Assembly (NCBI GenBank): GCA_031275085.1
Contig: JAISPG010000078.1
Span: 124,001-188,000, forward strand
From: Bacteroidales bacterium
GTDB lineage: Bacteria > Bacteroidota > Bacteroidia > Bacteroidales > ML635J-15
Reading direction: 5' to 3'
Length of the DNA: 64,000 nucleotides
Both the position numbers and the translations under genes were made by a program. Of this stretch, positions 40,093 through 49,240 are shown in pieces. The notes under the pieces were generated by a model. The model was given only the letters and a program-made list of their open reading frames with translations, did not search any database and had not been told where the DNA came from. Positions within the stretch are counted from its first letter, which is position 1, and every line of letters begins with the position of its first letter.

Positions 40093-41208
40093 ATGAGATG
40101 GTTATTTTTATTATTGATGATAGCGGTATTTTTATCCGTTAATTTATATGTTTTTTTACGGGCCTGGCAGGCTATAGGGTTAAATAATATGATATGGAAA
40201 ATAGCTTTTATAGCTATAGCGGTGCTGCTTTCCGTTTCAATGTTTGTTTTCTTTATGATTTCGGAATCAGTACCGATATCGGTTTCCGGTTTTTTGTACA
40301 GATTCAGTACTACATGGTTTATAGCTTTTATATATTTCTTTTTATTTATATTGCTAAGAGACATAATACTGGTGGTTGACAGGTATACTCATTTTATTCC
40401 GGTCTCAATATCCGCAAATCCGAAATTCTATCAGTTAAGTTTTTATGTAACTACTGGTATTGCTGTAGTTATATTGTTAATCGGATTTATAAATTACAAT
40501 TCCAAGAAAAGAGTTGAGCTTACTATAGATACCGGAAAAATGAAAGAAAGTGTAAAAATGGTAATGGTCAGCGACCTTCATTTGGGATATGCAATAGGAA
40601 CCGGTGAAGTTGACAAATGGGTAAAATTAATAAATAAAGAAAATCCGGATATTGTTTTGATAGCCGGAGATCTAATTGATAACAGTGTTCGACCGCTTAA
40701 TGAGTTGAATTTTGATCTGCATCTGAAAAATATAAATGCTCCGCTGGGAGTTTATGCATGCCCCGGAAATCATGAATTCATAAGCAATATCCAAAGGAGT
40801 GCCGAATTTATGAAAAAGAGCAATATAAATTTTCTGGTCGATACTACAGTATTAATAAATAATAGTTTTTATCTGATCGGAAGGAACGACAAAACTGATC
40901 CGAACAGAAAAACCATTGATGAACTGGCGGCAGGGCTTGACAGGTCTAAACCTGTTGTTCTGTTGGATCATCAACCATATAATCTTGAAGAAACCAGTAA
41001 GAATAAAATAGATCTTCAACTTTCGGGACATACTCACAAAGGACAGGTTTGGCCTATAACATGGATAATAAATGCAATGTACGAAGTTCCTTATGGTTTT
41101 AAGAAAAAAGAAGATACAAATATATATGTAAGTTCCGGTTTGGGAATATGGGGAGGAAAATTCAGAATAGGTTCATCTTCCGAATATGCAGTAATTTATC
41201 TTAAATAA
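40093..41208 (+). CDS. Membrane-anchored metallophosphoesterase
   Basis: 371 residues from the ATG at 40093, preferred over the upstream TTG at 40072, which lies in the promoter. About four membrane helices (to about 145) precede a calcineurin-like phosphoesterase domain with all the expected motifs: SDLHLGY, AGDLIDNS, GNHEFIS, LSGHTHKGQVW. Proteins of this layout are often annotated as YkuE-like phosphoesterases acting on lipid or nucleotide substrates at the membrane. The substrate is unknown. The gene is followed by the 190-bp palindromic element. Confidence 0.9.
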   Translation: MRWLFLLLMIAVFLSVNLYVFLRAWQAIGLNNMIWKIAFIAIAVLLSVSMFVFFMISESVPISVSGFLYRFSTTWFIAFIYFFLFILLRDIILVVDRYTHFIPVSISANPKFYQLSFYVTTGIAVVILLIGFINYNSKKRVELTIDTGKMKESVKMVMVSDLHLGYAIGTGEVDKWVKLINKENPDIVLIAGDLIDNSVRPLNELNFDLHLKNINAPLGVYACPGNHEFISNIQRSAEFMKKSNINFLVDTTVLINNSFYLIGRNDKTDPNRKTIDELAAGLDRSKPVVLLDHQPYNLEETSKNKIDLQLSGHTHKGQVWPITWIINAMYEVPYGFKKKEDTNIYVSSGLGIWGGKFRIGSSSEYAVIYLK

Positions 41209-41269
41209 ACGTGAATTATGGATTATTTCTCAACAAAAGTTGCTAATCTGAAATGAAAAGGGTGAAATA

Positions 41270-41459
41270 ATACCAAAGTGAAATATTTTTAATCCTATTT
41301 TAAGAATCTTTACGAAATTCAAGTCTGGTAATAACCCGGGCATCCTGTTAAGGATGCTACTTTTTTGAAAGTCTCATACCTCTGGCATGAGTTGTACTAC
41401 GGATTATATTTCTACCAGACTTTCATTCCTATGGAATTAAAAATAATTCACTTTGGTAT
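41270..41459. repeat. 190-bp palindromic element with nested hairpins (MITE-like or structured RNA)
   Basis: Terminal inverted repeats of 24 nt (41270-41293 and 41436-41459) differ by a single internal mismatch. Inside is a second 10-bp stem (41321-41330/41413-41422, AAGTCTGGTA), enclosing two more hairpins: 41340-41357 (7-bp GCATCCT stem, GTTA loop) and 41373-41391 (CTCATACC against GGCATGAG, one mismatch, TCT loop). It fills most of the gap between two convergent genes. It codes for nothing. The outer ends start with TACC, allowing a TA target duplication. Confidence 0.85.
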
Positions 41460-41472
41460 AAGAAACTTATAA

Positions 41473-43527
41473 TTAGTTAACAGTATTTAAAAAACTGTAT
41501 TTTTCTCCATAGTCCATGTGCTGTTTTATAAAATCCATAGGATATTCCAGTTTAAAATCAATGAAATCTCCGTCTTTTTCTACCGGAACGATTTCAGGAT
41601 TTATAAAACCTCCATATGGTTTAAGATTCAGAGATTGATACCTCTCCCTTACTTCTTTATGTAATTCAGGATCTATTTTTACAGCATAAGTATCAATAAG
41701 GTTCTTTCCTGCACTATAATCTCCTTCTGATTTGATTCTTTGTATTTCAGCCAATAATTCTCCAAATAAAATACGTAATTTATCATAATCATTTATCATG
41801 ACGTAAGTTTTGCCGTCTATAACTTTTTTCTCAATTACATTATCTGCTTTGCCATGATCATATGCCCATGTAGCAATAAGTTTACGAGCCTGCATATGAG
41901 CCTGGGTAACATCTTTTCCAAGTTCAATGCGAGCATACTGAGTTTGTAGTCCATTACGTATATAGCTGTTATATTCGGCTTTTGCAACATTAATATCCGG
42001 ACTTATCCCTAATTCAACCATTTTCGGATCTGCAATATAATATAAAGCAAACAGGTCTGCTCTGGCTTCTTCTAAAGATGAACTGTTTTCAAGAAGGGCA
42101 TTTGAAGAAGTTCCGGGTAATAACTGACCTGAACCGTGACCTAAACATTCGTGAAGATCTGTATGTAAAACACTTCCGATTGATCCCCATTGTTTATTCA
42201 ATTCTCTTTCTTCTTCAGAGTATACAAACTCGCCTGATAAACTTCTCGGAGATTCTTCTGCTGCTTTATCATAGGCTTCCATTAAGTTTGTTATTGTTAC
42301 GGATTTTGAACCGTAATCTTTCCTTATCCAGTCGGCATTAGGAAGGTTTATCCCTATAGGAGGAGTCGGAAAACAATCTCCGCCAAGTGTTGTTGCTATT
42401 ATAGCCTTTGCAGAAACTCCTTTTACTTCTTTCTTTTTAAATCTGGTATCAACAGGAGAATTGTCTTCAAACCATTGTGCATTCTCACTTATAATATTTG
42501 AAATCTTTGTTGCTTCAAAATCTTTGAAATTTACAACTGCTTCCCAGGTTGCTTTCATTCCCAACGGGTCTCCGTAAACTTCAATAAATCCGTTTACAAA
42601 ATCAACAGTCGATTCTGTATCCTGTACCCATGCCACATTGTAATCGTCCCAGGTTTTCAGATCACCGTTTTTATAATAATCAATAAGAAGATTTGTATAA
42701 TTTCTTTGAGTATCATTTTCCGCTACCTTGTTAGCTTTTTCAAGCCAGTAAATTATTTGCTCCAGTGCTTCGCTATAAAGTCCGCCGACTTTATATACTT
42801 CTTCATAAATTTTTCCTTCTTTTTTTACCAGCTTTGAATTTAATCCGTAAGAAATTGGTGTAGGATCATCCGGATTTTCCATTTTTGTATAAAATTCTTT
42901 GGCTTCTTTTTCTGTAACTCCTTCATAGAAGTTTGTTGATGATTCTGTAATAATATCTTTTTTATCATCATTACTTTGTTTCATCTTATATATATCAGGA
43001 TTGCAGATAATATCAGCTATCCAGTTACCAAACTCTTCAACCGGCATGTTTTCCGCTACAGGGAATCCTGCTTCGTTGCTGTTTTGTATCAGCTCTTTAA
43101 GGTACTCTGCTGAAAAATCAGGTAAAATCTTATCTTCAGCATAATGGTGATGAATACCGTTACTGAAAAAAACTCTTTTTGCATATACTATAAAACTTTT
43201 ATAATCTTCGGATGATTTGTCTCCATTGTATGTATCAATTATATTTTCCAGTGTTTTTCTGACATGAAGATTATATTTGAAATTCTGGTCCCACAAAATA
43301 TCCCTTCCGCATTTTGCAGCTTCTCCAAGATAATAAACATATGCTTTTTGCTGAAGTGTCAGGTCGTCCCAGTTAGGGATCTGATAGCGCATTACTTTGA
43401 TGTCAGCAAATTCATCTACAAGATATTTGAAACTTTCTGTTTCGCTGTCTGTCTTTGACTCCTGCTTATCTGAACTGCAGGCAAAAAAAAGTCCTACGAT
43501 CGTGGTTAACATTACTATCCTTTTCAT
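41473..43527 (-). CDS. Dipeptidyl-peptidase III family (M49) zinc peptidase, lipoprotein
   Basis: 684 residues. The lipobox is LFFACS (Cys about 17). The M49 signature HExxGH is present as LHECLGHGSGQ, with the third ligand probably in SSLEEARADLFALYYI. The N-terminal half carries NPDDPTPISYGLNSKLVKKEG and similar segments typical of bacterial members. These enzymes remove N-terminal dipeptides; the lipoprotein signal places this one in the periplasm or on the surface, where it would help use peptides. It lies 14 nt from the palindromic element at its 3' end and has a -7 element 43 nt upstream. Confidence 0.93.
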   Translation of the reverse strand: MKRIVMLTTIVGLFFACSSDKQESKTDSETESFKYLVDEFADIKVMRYQIPNWDDLTLQQKAYVYYLGEAAKCGRDILWDQNFKYNLHVRKTLENIIDTYNGDKSSEDYKSFIVYAKRVFFSNGIHHHYAEDKILPDFSAEYLKELIQNSNEAGFPVAENMPVEEFGNWIADIICNPDIYKMKQSNDDKKDIITESSTNFYEGVTEKEAKEFYTKMENPDDPTPISYGLNSKLVKKEGKIYEEVYKVGGLYSEALEQIIYWLEKANKVAENDTQRNYTNLLIDYYKNGDLKTWDDYNVAWVQDTESTVDFVNGFIEVYGDPLGMKATWEAVVNFKDFEATKISNIISENAQWFEDNSPVDTRFKKKEVKGVSAKAIIATTLGGDCFPTPPIGINLPNADWIRKDYGSKSVTITNLMEAYDKAAEESPRSLSGEFVYSEEERELNKQWGSIGSVLHTDLHECLGHGSGQLLPGTSSNALLENSSSLEEARADLFALYYIADPKMVELGISPDINVAKAEYNSYIRNGLQTQYARIELGKDVTQAHMQARKLIATWAYDHGKADNVIEKKVIDGKTYVMINDYDKLRILFGELLAEIQRIKSEGDYSAGKNLIDTYAVKIDPELHKEVRERYQSLNLKPYGGFINPEIVPVEKDGDFIDFKLEYPMDFIKQHMDYGEKYSFLNTVN

Positions 43528-43906
43528 TTATTAAAAAATTTATTAATTATTAATTTTGATTTGTTTCAGACAAAAATAATACTTTTTAATTAAAAGTTCA
43601 TAAAGTAAATTTACAGATAATTATTATCCTTCTGAGTAATTAGCTTATTTTATAAAATAACTATTTTAATATAAATAGTATTTTAATACATTTTATATTT
43701 ATAAATAAATAATTAATACTAATTAGACAAAATAAGGCATATACAACAAATAATTATAAGTAATAATAAATCGAATTTTAATTATTATATTGATATTCAA
43801 ATGTTATTAGTATAATATTTAAATATTTATAATTAAATAATTTATTTATATAAAAAATTATATATAGAATAAACTACTTTCAGCATTTTTACTGAAAATC
43901 AAAGTT
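43528..43906. other. Extremely A/T-rich intergenic region
   Basis: 379 nt, with the stretch 43650-43860 nearly all A and T. It contains TATTTTTG (minus strand, 43571-43578) as the -7 element of the M49 gene. A weak 6-bp hairpin at 43878-43897 follows the sorting-tail gene. No gene is visible. Confidence 0.55.
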
Positions 43907-46900
43907 CTATTTTGCCAGAATTATCCTTTCAGTTACGGAATTTTCACCATCAACAATCCGCAGGAAATAAATCCCGTCCGGCAGATTGCCCAGATCGATG
44001 TCGGCAGAGTTGTTTATATTTTCAAATGTACGGATATGCTCCGACAAAGATGAATACAAATATAGAGTAGCATTATTTACACCTGAGACTGAAAAATTTC
44101 CGCCGGTAGGGTTAGGAAAAATGCTGATATCTGCCAGTGCTGTAGTGGATTTTTGACCTGAAAGAGTAACCGTTACCTGTTTTCCGCAAAAATCTGTTAC
44201 AGTTAGTTCTAAGCTAAAATTTTTTTTACAATTTCCCAATTCAGACATTGGAATAGAAAAAGAATTTTCATATGCTTCGGAAAAACTACAGTCCGATTCC
44301 CAATGGGCAAAATAGGGTAAAGTACCTCCGGTTATTGAAGCAAGGTATCTTTGATCTTTCAGATCTGTAATTATTTCTGCAGAAAATCTTGTTGGCTTCA
44401 TGGAATCATTATTTCTTATGAGCACCTGTTCTTCTTCACAGTGATCAGTAATTGTCACTTTAACGGCACATGGTATAACAGGGAACCTTTCTGTATTTTC
44501 ATATCCTTGAGAGGGATTACAATTACAAGGGCTTATGACCTCCCAATTATAGGAATATGGAGAAACTCCACCTTGGGGAACTGCAACATCAAAACTCATG
44601 ATTGGAGTTCCAATAGCTCCCATATTAGAATCAACTATTAATCGCCCTGTAAGAATATCCGGTTCTTGCACCTGTTTACTGTAAACTTCACTGCAACCTT
44701 TGTTGTCAGCCAATACCAGTTCATATTCCCCGGCATTAAGTCCGGTTAAGTTAGCCGTAGTTTGCGGATCTATACCATTTCCTGTCCAGTAGTATGAGAA
44801 CGGAGCATTATTTCCGGTTACTGCAGTTGTTATTGCTCCGGAACCATCATTTCTACATGTCAGATCTGCTATAGAAAATGTTGCATTTAAATTACTTGCT
44901 GTTATTGTTACAGGATCGGAAACAAGACTACAATGTCCTTCTGTCACTGTCAAATAGTATGTTCCGGGTGTGTATACTTCCACAATACTGGAGGTTGAAC
45001 CGTTCGACCATAAAAGATTATCTGTATAATTTGATGTTAAAATGACTTCCTCACCATTACAAATTACCGGAGTTCCCGGAAGCATAATACTGATATAAGG
45101 TTTTTCTGTTCTTATCCTGATCAAACCCGAATTTTCCGACCAGTTTATTCTTCTGCTTTCATTAATATTCCGGTTAACTGCATATACCGGTACTGAATTA
45201 TTATCTATCTCAATTATATTATTGGTAACATAAGGATCAATACTATAATACATCAATTCGCCGGAATGGTTCACATGTTCCAAGAGCAGGATATGACCAA
45301 GCTCGTGCAGAAAAGCATGGTAAAAACTAGCTTCACCGGCAGGAACAGTACCTGAAAGGCTATAATTCCATGTAACATCTGACGCAGGAGGATCTTTAAT
45401 CAGTATATGAGATCTTAAATCCCTGAAATATACAGTATCCCCGTCAATTATATCCATTGAGAACCTTCGCACAGCTCCCATTACGCCGGTTCCTGAAGTA
45501 CGTGGTCCGATAATATTTTTATTTGCAATATTCATTGAGTTTACAAAAACAAGGTTATCAGAAGCATCTCTTTCCAGAACCAGGCTTAAACCGGTAAGCT
45601 CCGACCATTTGTCCAGTGCTGTTTCTATAGTTTCTATGCGGACAGCATCATCCCTGTAGTTTTCGTGCATGGTAAACACAAAATCATACTCACAGTTTTT
45701 TCTTGCCAGATAGACTCTTTTTATTGTGGCATTTGCATTATATCTGTGATTTGTTATAGAATACGGGATATTTAAATCGACATTGCTGGTACAACTATCT
45801 CCTTCTGTAGTAATTATCCTTATTGGCCCTGTTCCTGCTCCTCCTGACCATTTTTTATAAGGATCATCTTCATACCCCTTATAAACCAAAGAAGGAACTA
45901 TTACTTTTATTACTGTATCCGTCCATTCTATATAATATTGATCATCTAATGCATTTAAAAATGTTTGACCACCGTCATCAGCAGTGGAGAATTTTAATAT
46001 ACCTTTTGTATTCCCAAAATTATATCCTCTGATGACCAAAGTATCTCCAACACCGGCTATCTTTGTAATGCTGCTAAGATCTGTAGTTATTACAGGATTT
46101 GTACCTATAGTATTGATAAGAATTGATGAAGGGTTAATATAATAGGTAGAATCATAGTTTTCATATTCCGAAAAATCCGAATTTATTTCCGTTGAAAAAG
46201 TTGAATGCTGTGAATTATAATCTGTGTATATAAATGTTATACCGGACGGAATATCTATAATATCCGGTAATATCTCAATTTTATAATGCAGCATTACAAC
46301 CGGAACAGTATCAAGCAGTACTCTGTTGTAAGGGGGTATAAGATTTGTACCGAATGTTATATCAAAACAATTTGGACAACGGTCATAAGTAGAATATAAT
46401 CGGTAATTATTGCTATTAAATCCTGCACCGAATTCTATTGAAATTTTATTACTTCCGTATATAAATGTTCCGAAAGCCTCATGATTATAAGCAATTGTTA
46501 TAAGTGCCCCGTCAAAATAGGTATCCTGATTATTTGCATTTACCAGAATATCAAATTCAAAATAATATTTACTTTCGGTCTCATTATAAATTATCTGCTG
46601 GTTATCTGCCCTTAAAGTTAGTATATTATTTACATTATCTGATCGTATCAGATCCTTCTGCAATTTTTTTTTTCGTTCTTCCTTATTTCTTTTTGCAGTT
46701 TCCAGCCTTTTTTCTCTTGCTTTCATTAAAGAGTCTATCTGTTCCTGAGTTTTTATTTCATAAAGCGGTTTTTGTGCTTTACTTTCCGGAATGGTTATTC
46801 CTTTAAATTGTTTCATATATTCATATAATTCTTCCCTGTTATTAAAAACAAGATCATTCAATCCGGTTATTTTGCCAAAACGCCAACTGCTTTTAGCACC

Positions 46901-47455
46901 CCAGCTATAATCTCCAAATTTTAATGATGCCTTCTCTTTTTCCTGTAACAGTTGAAATTTATCGTAATTGCATTTTTTTGTTTCATCAGGATTTCCAGGA
47001 TAATCTGATCTTACAAAAAATAAGATTGAAGAAAAATCCCTGCTTATGGAAAGTCCCATATCTTCAGGAGGTTCAGGAGGTATTTCTCCATAAGAATTTA
47101 TTTCTTCTTCATATCCTGATTCTGTCGGCTTATATATTGTTCCACTTTTTCTTATCATACATATAGTATCATTAACCAGTTCAGGGGCACCTTTAAATAC
47201 TTTTTCCACTAATACTCTGTATTCAGAATATATATCATCCGGGTCATAGTTACCTTTAGCATCATATGAACATATTATTCCAAGCATTTTCCCTTCAATA
47301 ATAAGTTCTGCTTTCTCAAAAAATTCCTCATTGCTTAATAAGCCTTCATTAAGGTTTTTTTCTTTAATCTGATCTAATGTTTTATATTCCTGGGCATTTA
47401 AAAAGGTTATATTCAATATTATAACCAAAGCAAATAAAATATATCTTTTCACCAT
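43907..47455 (-). CDS. Large type IX secreted protein with metzincin-like protease site, TIG domain and Por sorting tail
   Basis: 1182 residues from the ATG at 47455 (the upstream TTG at 47479 is part of the promoter). A signal peptide ends at FLNAQ. A domain to about 250 is shared with the adjacent pseudogene. Next come a cohesin-like segment (about 290-450), an IPT/TIG domain (about 460-570), and HELGHILLLEHVNHSGELMYY (about 730-750): HExxHxxxxxH plus a Met-turn, as in metzincins. SprB-like and Ig-like repeats follow. The last 75 residues (ISIFPNPTGGNFSV ... GIYFLRIVDG) are the type A sorting tail. I infer a secreted zinc protease or adhesin. Confidence 0.88.
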   Translation of the reverse strand: MVKRYILFALVIILNITFLNAQEYKTLDQIKEKNLNEGLLSNEEFFEKAELIIEGKMLGIICSYDAKGNYDPDDIYSEYRVLVEKVFKGAPELVNDTICMIRKSGTIYKPTESGYEEEINSYGEIPPEPPEDMGLSISRDFSSILFFVRSDYPGNPDETKKCNYDKFQLLQEKEKASLKFGDYSWGAKSSWRFGKITGLNDLVFNNREELYEYMKQFKGITIPESKAQKPLYEIKTQEQIDSLMKAREKRLETAKRNKEERKKKLQKDLIRSDNVNNILTLRADNQQIIYNETESKYYFEFDILVNANNQDTYFDGALITIAYNHEAFGTFIYGSNKISIEFGAGFNSNNYRLYSTYDRCPNCFDITFGTNLIPPYNRVLLDTVPVVMLHYKIEILPDIIDIPSGITFIYTDYNSQHSTFSTEINSDFSEYENYDSTYYINPSSILINTIGTNPVITTDLSSITKIAGVGDTLVIRGYNFGNTKGILKFSTADDGGQTFLNALDDQYYIEWTDTVIKVIVPSLVYKGYEDDPYKKWSGGAGTGPIRIITTEGDSCTSNVDLNIPYSITNHRYNANATIKRVYLARKNCEYDFVFTMHENYRDDAVRIETIETALDKWSELTGLSLVLERDASDNLVFVNSMNIANKNIIGPRTSGTGVMGAVRRFSMDIIDGDTVYFRDLRSHILIKDPPASDVTWNYSLSGTVPAGEASFYHAFLHELGHILLLEHVNHSGELMYYSIDPYVTNNIIEIDNNSVPVYAVNRNINESRRINWSENSGLIRIRTEKPYISIMLPGTPVICNGEEVILTSNYTDNLLWSNGSTSSIVEVYTPGTYYLTVTEGHCSLVSDPVTITASNLNATFSIADLTCRNDGSGAITTAVTGNNAPFSYYWTGNGIDPQTTANLTGLNAGEYELVLADNKGCSEVYSKQVQEPDILTGRLIVDSNMGAIGTPIMSFDVAVPQGGVSPYSYNWEVISPCNCNPSQGYENTERFPVIPCAVKVTITDHCEEEQVLIRNNDSMKPTRFSAEIITDLKDQRYLASITGGTLPYFAHWESDCSFSEAYENSFSIPMSELGNCKKNFSLELTVTDFCGKQVTVTLSGQKSTTALADISIFPNPTGGNFSVSGVNNATLYLYSSLSEHIRTFENINNSADIDLGNLPDGIYFLRIVDGENSVTERIILAK

Positions 47456-47476
47456 TTTTTTGATATTAATTTTATA

Positions 47477-47484
47477 CAAAAATA
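47477..47484 (-). promoter_or_regulatory. -7 element of the large secreted protein gene
   Basis: TATTTTTG on the minus strand, 21 nt before the ATG at 47455. The same element with the same flanks precedes the adjacent pseudogene. Confidence 0.55.
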
Positions 47485-47564
47485 AATATAATTTGTATTT
47501 ATAAAAAATTTTTATTGGTTTTTTATTCTTTTATCTTATCTGACAGTGTCTTTTTCTTCTACTA

Positions 47565-48336
47565 TATTTCTTTTTGCAGTTTCCAGTCTTTTTTCTCTTG
47601 CACGCATTAAGGAATCAATCTGCTACTGGGTTTTGGTTTCGTAAAGAGGTTTTTGTGCCTTGCTTTCCGGAATGGTTATTCCTTTAAACCGGACCATATA
47701 TTCATATAATTCTTCCCTGTTATTAAAAATAAGGGCATTTAAGCCAGTTATTTTGCCAAAATATGAATCATTTTTAAACCATAAATTAAAATCCATAAAT
47801 TTTATAGAAGCTTTCTCTTTATCCTGTAATAGTTGAAATCTCGCATAAGGACAAATTTTTGTTTTATCATGATTATCAGGATAATCTGATTTTACAAAAA
47901 ACAAAATTGATAGAGATTGAGTATCAATATAAAGCCCTTTATCGCGCAAAGGGTCTGGGGTATCTAAGCTATAGGAACTTATTGTTTCTTCAATGCCGGA
48001 TTCATTTTTTTTGTAAATCGCCCCTCCTTTTTTTATAAGGCATATTGTATCATTAATTAATTTTGAATCACCTTTAAATACTTTTTGTACCAAAATTCTG
48101 TGACTAGTGTATATATCATTACTATCATAGTTTCCTACAGCATCATAGGAGCCAATACGATCCAAATATTTCCCTTCAATAATAAGTTCTGCTTTCTCAA
48201 AAAATTCCTCATTGCTTAATAAGCCTTCATTAAGGTTTTTTTCTTTAATCTGGTCTAATGTTTTATATTCCTGGGCATTTAAAAAGGTTATATTCAATAT
48301 TATAACCAAAACAAATGAAATATATCTTTTCACCAT
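47565..48336 (-). pseudogene. Truncated duplicate of the 5' end of the type IX secreted protein gene
   Basis: The first 235 or so codons repeat the N-terminus of the neighbouring 1182-aa gene, including signal peptide and promoter, with near identity over the first 60 residues and more change later. Where the full-length gene reads Gln-Glu-Gln (TQEQIDSL) this copy has CAG TAG CAG, a stop at 47623-47625; similarity continues in frame for 20 codons (QIDSLMRAREKRLETAKRN) to about 47565, then ends. All protease, TIG and sorting-tail parts are absent. A short secreted product of 237 residues could still be made, but without a sorting tail. Confidence 0.75.
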
Positions 48337-48357
48337 TTTTTTGATATTAATTTTATA

Positions 48358-48365
48358 CAAAAATA
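48358..48365 (-). promoter_or_regulatory. -7 element of the truncated duplicate
   Basis: TATTTTTG on the minus strand, 21 nt before the ATG at 48336; copy of the element at 47477. Confidence 0.45.
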
Positions 48366-48400
48366 TAATAAAAATAAAATATTATTTTAAAGTAAAAACA

Positions 48401-48437
48401 AATAAGACTACTGATATATTATATCAGTAGTCTTATT
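48401..48437 (-). terminator. Terminator of the efflux operon
   Basis: A 17-bp perfect stem (48401-48417 with 48421-48437) around a 3-nt loop, 31 nt past the stop of the PII-like gene. On the minus strand it is followed by TGTTTTTACTTT. Confidence 0.85.
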
Positions 48438-48468
48438 AAAAGAATTATTGCTATTTATCGGAACAAAA

Positions 48469-48762
48469 CTATACCGTTCTTTCCACATTCCAGACAAAAG
48501 CCCTTATTCCGACTTCTTTATTTATTTCGTCTATTTTCTTTACTTTTTCCAGAATTATATCAACCATATCATCTTCAACAACTGCTAAAGTTGCTACGTT
48601 GATCTCTGGCCATGTATGGCTTCCATAATGAGGATCTCCGTCAACGCTACCGCGCCCCTGAATATTTTCCCATTGTGAAAAACCTCTTACATTAAGTTTA
48701 TCTAACATATATTCTACTTTTTCTACTATAGCCTGATTAAATACTAAAAATACTGCTTTCAT
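48469..48762 (-). CDS. PII-like small protein of the efflux operon
   Basis: 97 residues from the ATG at 48762. Longer upstream starts read through the repeat block, giving a low-complexity N-terminus (FTNFINFINLKK), and are rejected. The sequence MKAVFLVFNQAIVEKVEYMLDKLNVRGF ... INVATLAVVEDDMVDIILEKVKKI has the beta-alpha-beta pattern of PII/ferredoxin-like trimeric proteins with the flexible T-loop segment QGRGSVDGDPHYGSHTWPE. In Bacteroidota such genes commonly follow RND efflux genes; the role is unknown and may be to sense a ligand. Here a repeat-flanked gene separates it from the RND gene. Confidence 0.68.
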   Translation of the reverse strand: MKAVFLVFNQAIVEKVEYMLDKLNVRGFSQWENIQGRGSVDGDPHYGSHTWPEINVATLAVVEDDMVDIILEKVKKIDEINKEVGIRAFVWNVERTV

Positions 48763-48770
48763 TTTCTTTA

Positions 48771-48876
48771 AGTTTATAAAGTTTATAAAGTTTGTAAAGG
48801 TCATAAAGAGTACACTATTTTTTATTAATAAAAACCGGTATACATCCGCTACTTTCAACTTTACAAACTTTCTATT
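48771..48876. repeat. Left repeat block of the four-helix-bundle cassette
   Basis: It starts with tandem units of AAGTTTATA, then AAAGTTTGTAAAGG, and ends with the inverse CTTTACAAACTTT after about 60 nt. The block at 49241-49335 has the same order and the same ends, so the two are imperfect direct repeats, each with an internal inverted repeat. Confidence 0.75.
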
Positions 48877-48882
48877 ATTTTT

Positions 48883-49227
48883 TTATAATGTTTTTATTAA
48901 TCCTGATATAATCTTTGATATTTCTTCTGAAAGTAAAAATAGCTTTTTTCCCTGATCTTTATCAATAAGGCTTAATTCCATTGATAAAATTAGCATTGAA
49001 CGAACTTCTCCACATGAACCTTTTGCTATAAACAGGAATTGTTTAAATTCATTATTGCTTTTTCTTTCAAATCCTTCTGCAATATTGTTCATTACAGAAA
49101 TCGAAGCCCTTCTTATCTGATCCCGAAGGCAAAAATCTTTACTATTTTCAAAAATTCTGAAAATTTCAATTGCTAATTGCTTTGATTTCTGCCAGGCTAT
49201 TATATCTTCAAAACGTTCTATTTTCAT
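48883..49227 (-). CDS. Four-helix-bundle protein (S23 / 23S rRNA intervening-sequence type)
   Basis: 114 residues, all helical. The opening IERFEDIIAWQKSKQLAIEIFRIF, the middle LRDQIRRASISVMNNIAEGFERKSNNEFKQFLFIAKGSCGEVRSML and the end match the S23 family, first seen as ORFs inside intervening sequences of 23S rRNA genes and now known as free-standing genes in many bacteria, especially Bacteroidota. The biochemical role is not established; relatives form pentamers. It is flanked on both sides by related repeat blocks and splits the RND gene from the PII-like gene, so it looks like an inserted cassette. Confidence 0.88.
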   Translation of the reverse strand: MKIERFEDIIAWQKSKQLAIEIFRIFENSKDFCLRDQIRRASISVMNNIAEGFERKSNNEFKQFLFIAKGSCGEVRSMLILSMELSLIDKDQGKKLFLLSEEISKIISGLIKTL

Positions 49228-49240
49228 TTACTTTAGTTCA

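Noticed and set aside
47456-47479. TTG start eight codons before the ATG of the large secreted protein (same at 48337-48360 in the duplicate)
   Set aside because: The TTG is the end of the TATTTTTG -7 element; the ATG opens directly into a normal signal peptide.
48771-48810. CRISPR-like array of short repeats
   Set aside because: The units are adjacent 9-10 nt repeats without unique spacers, and no cas genes are present.
48763-48858. N-terminal extension of the PII-like gene
   Set aside because: The extra residues are the translated A/T repeat block; homologous PII-like proteins start at MKAVFLVF.
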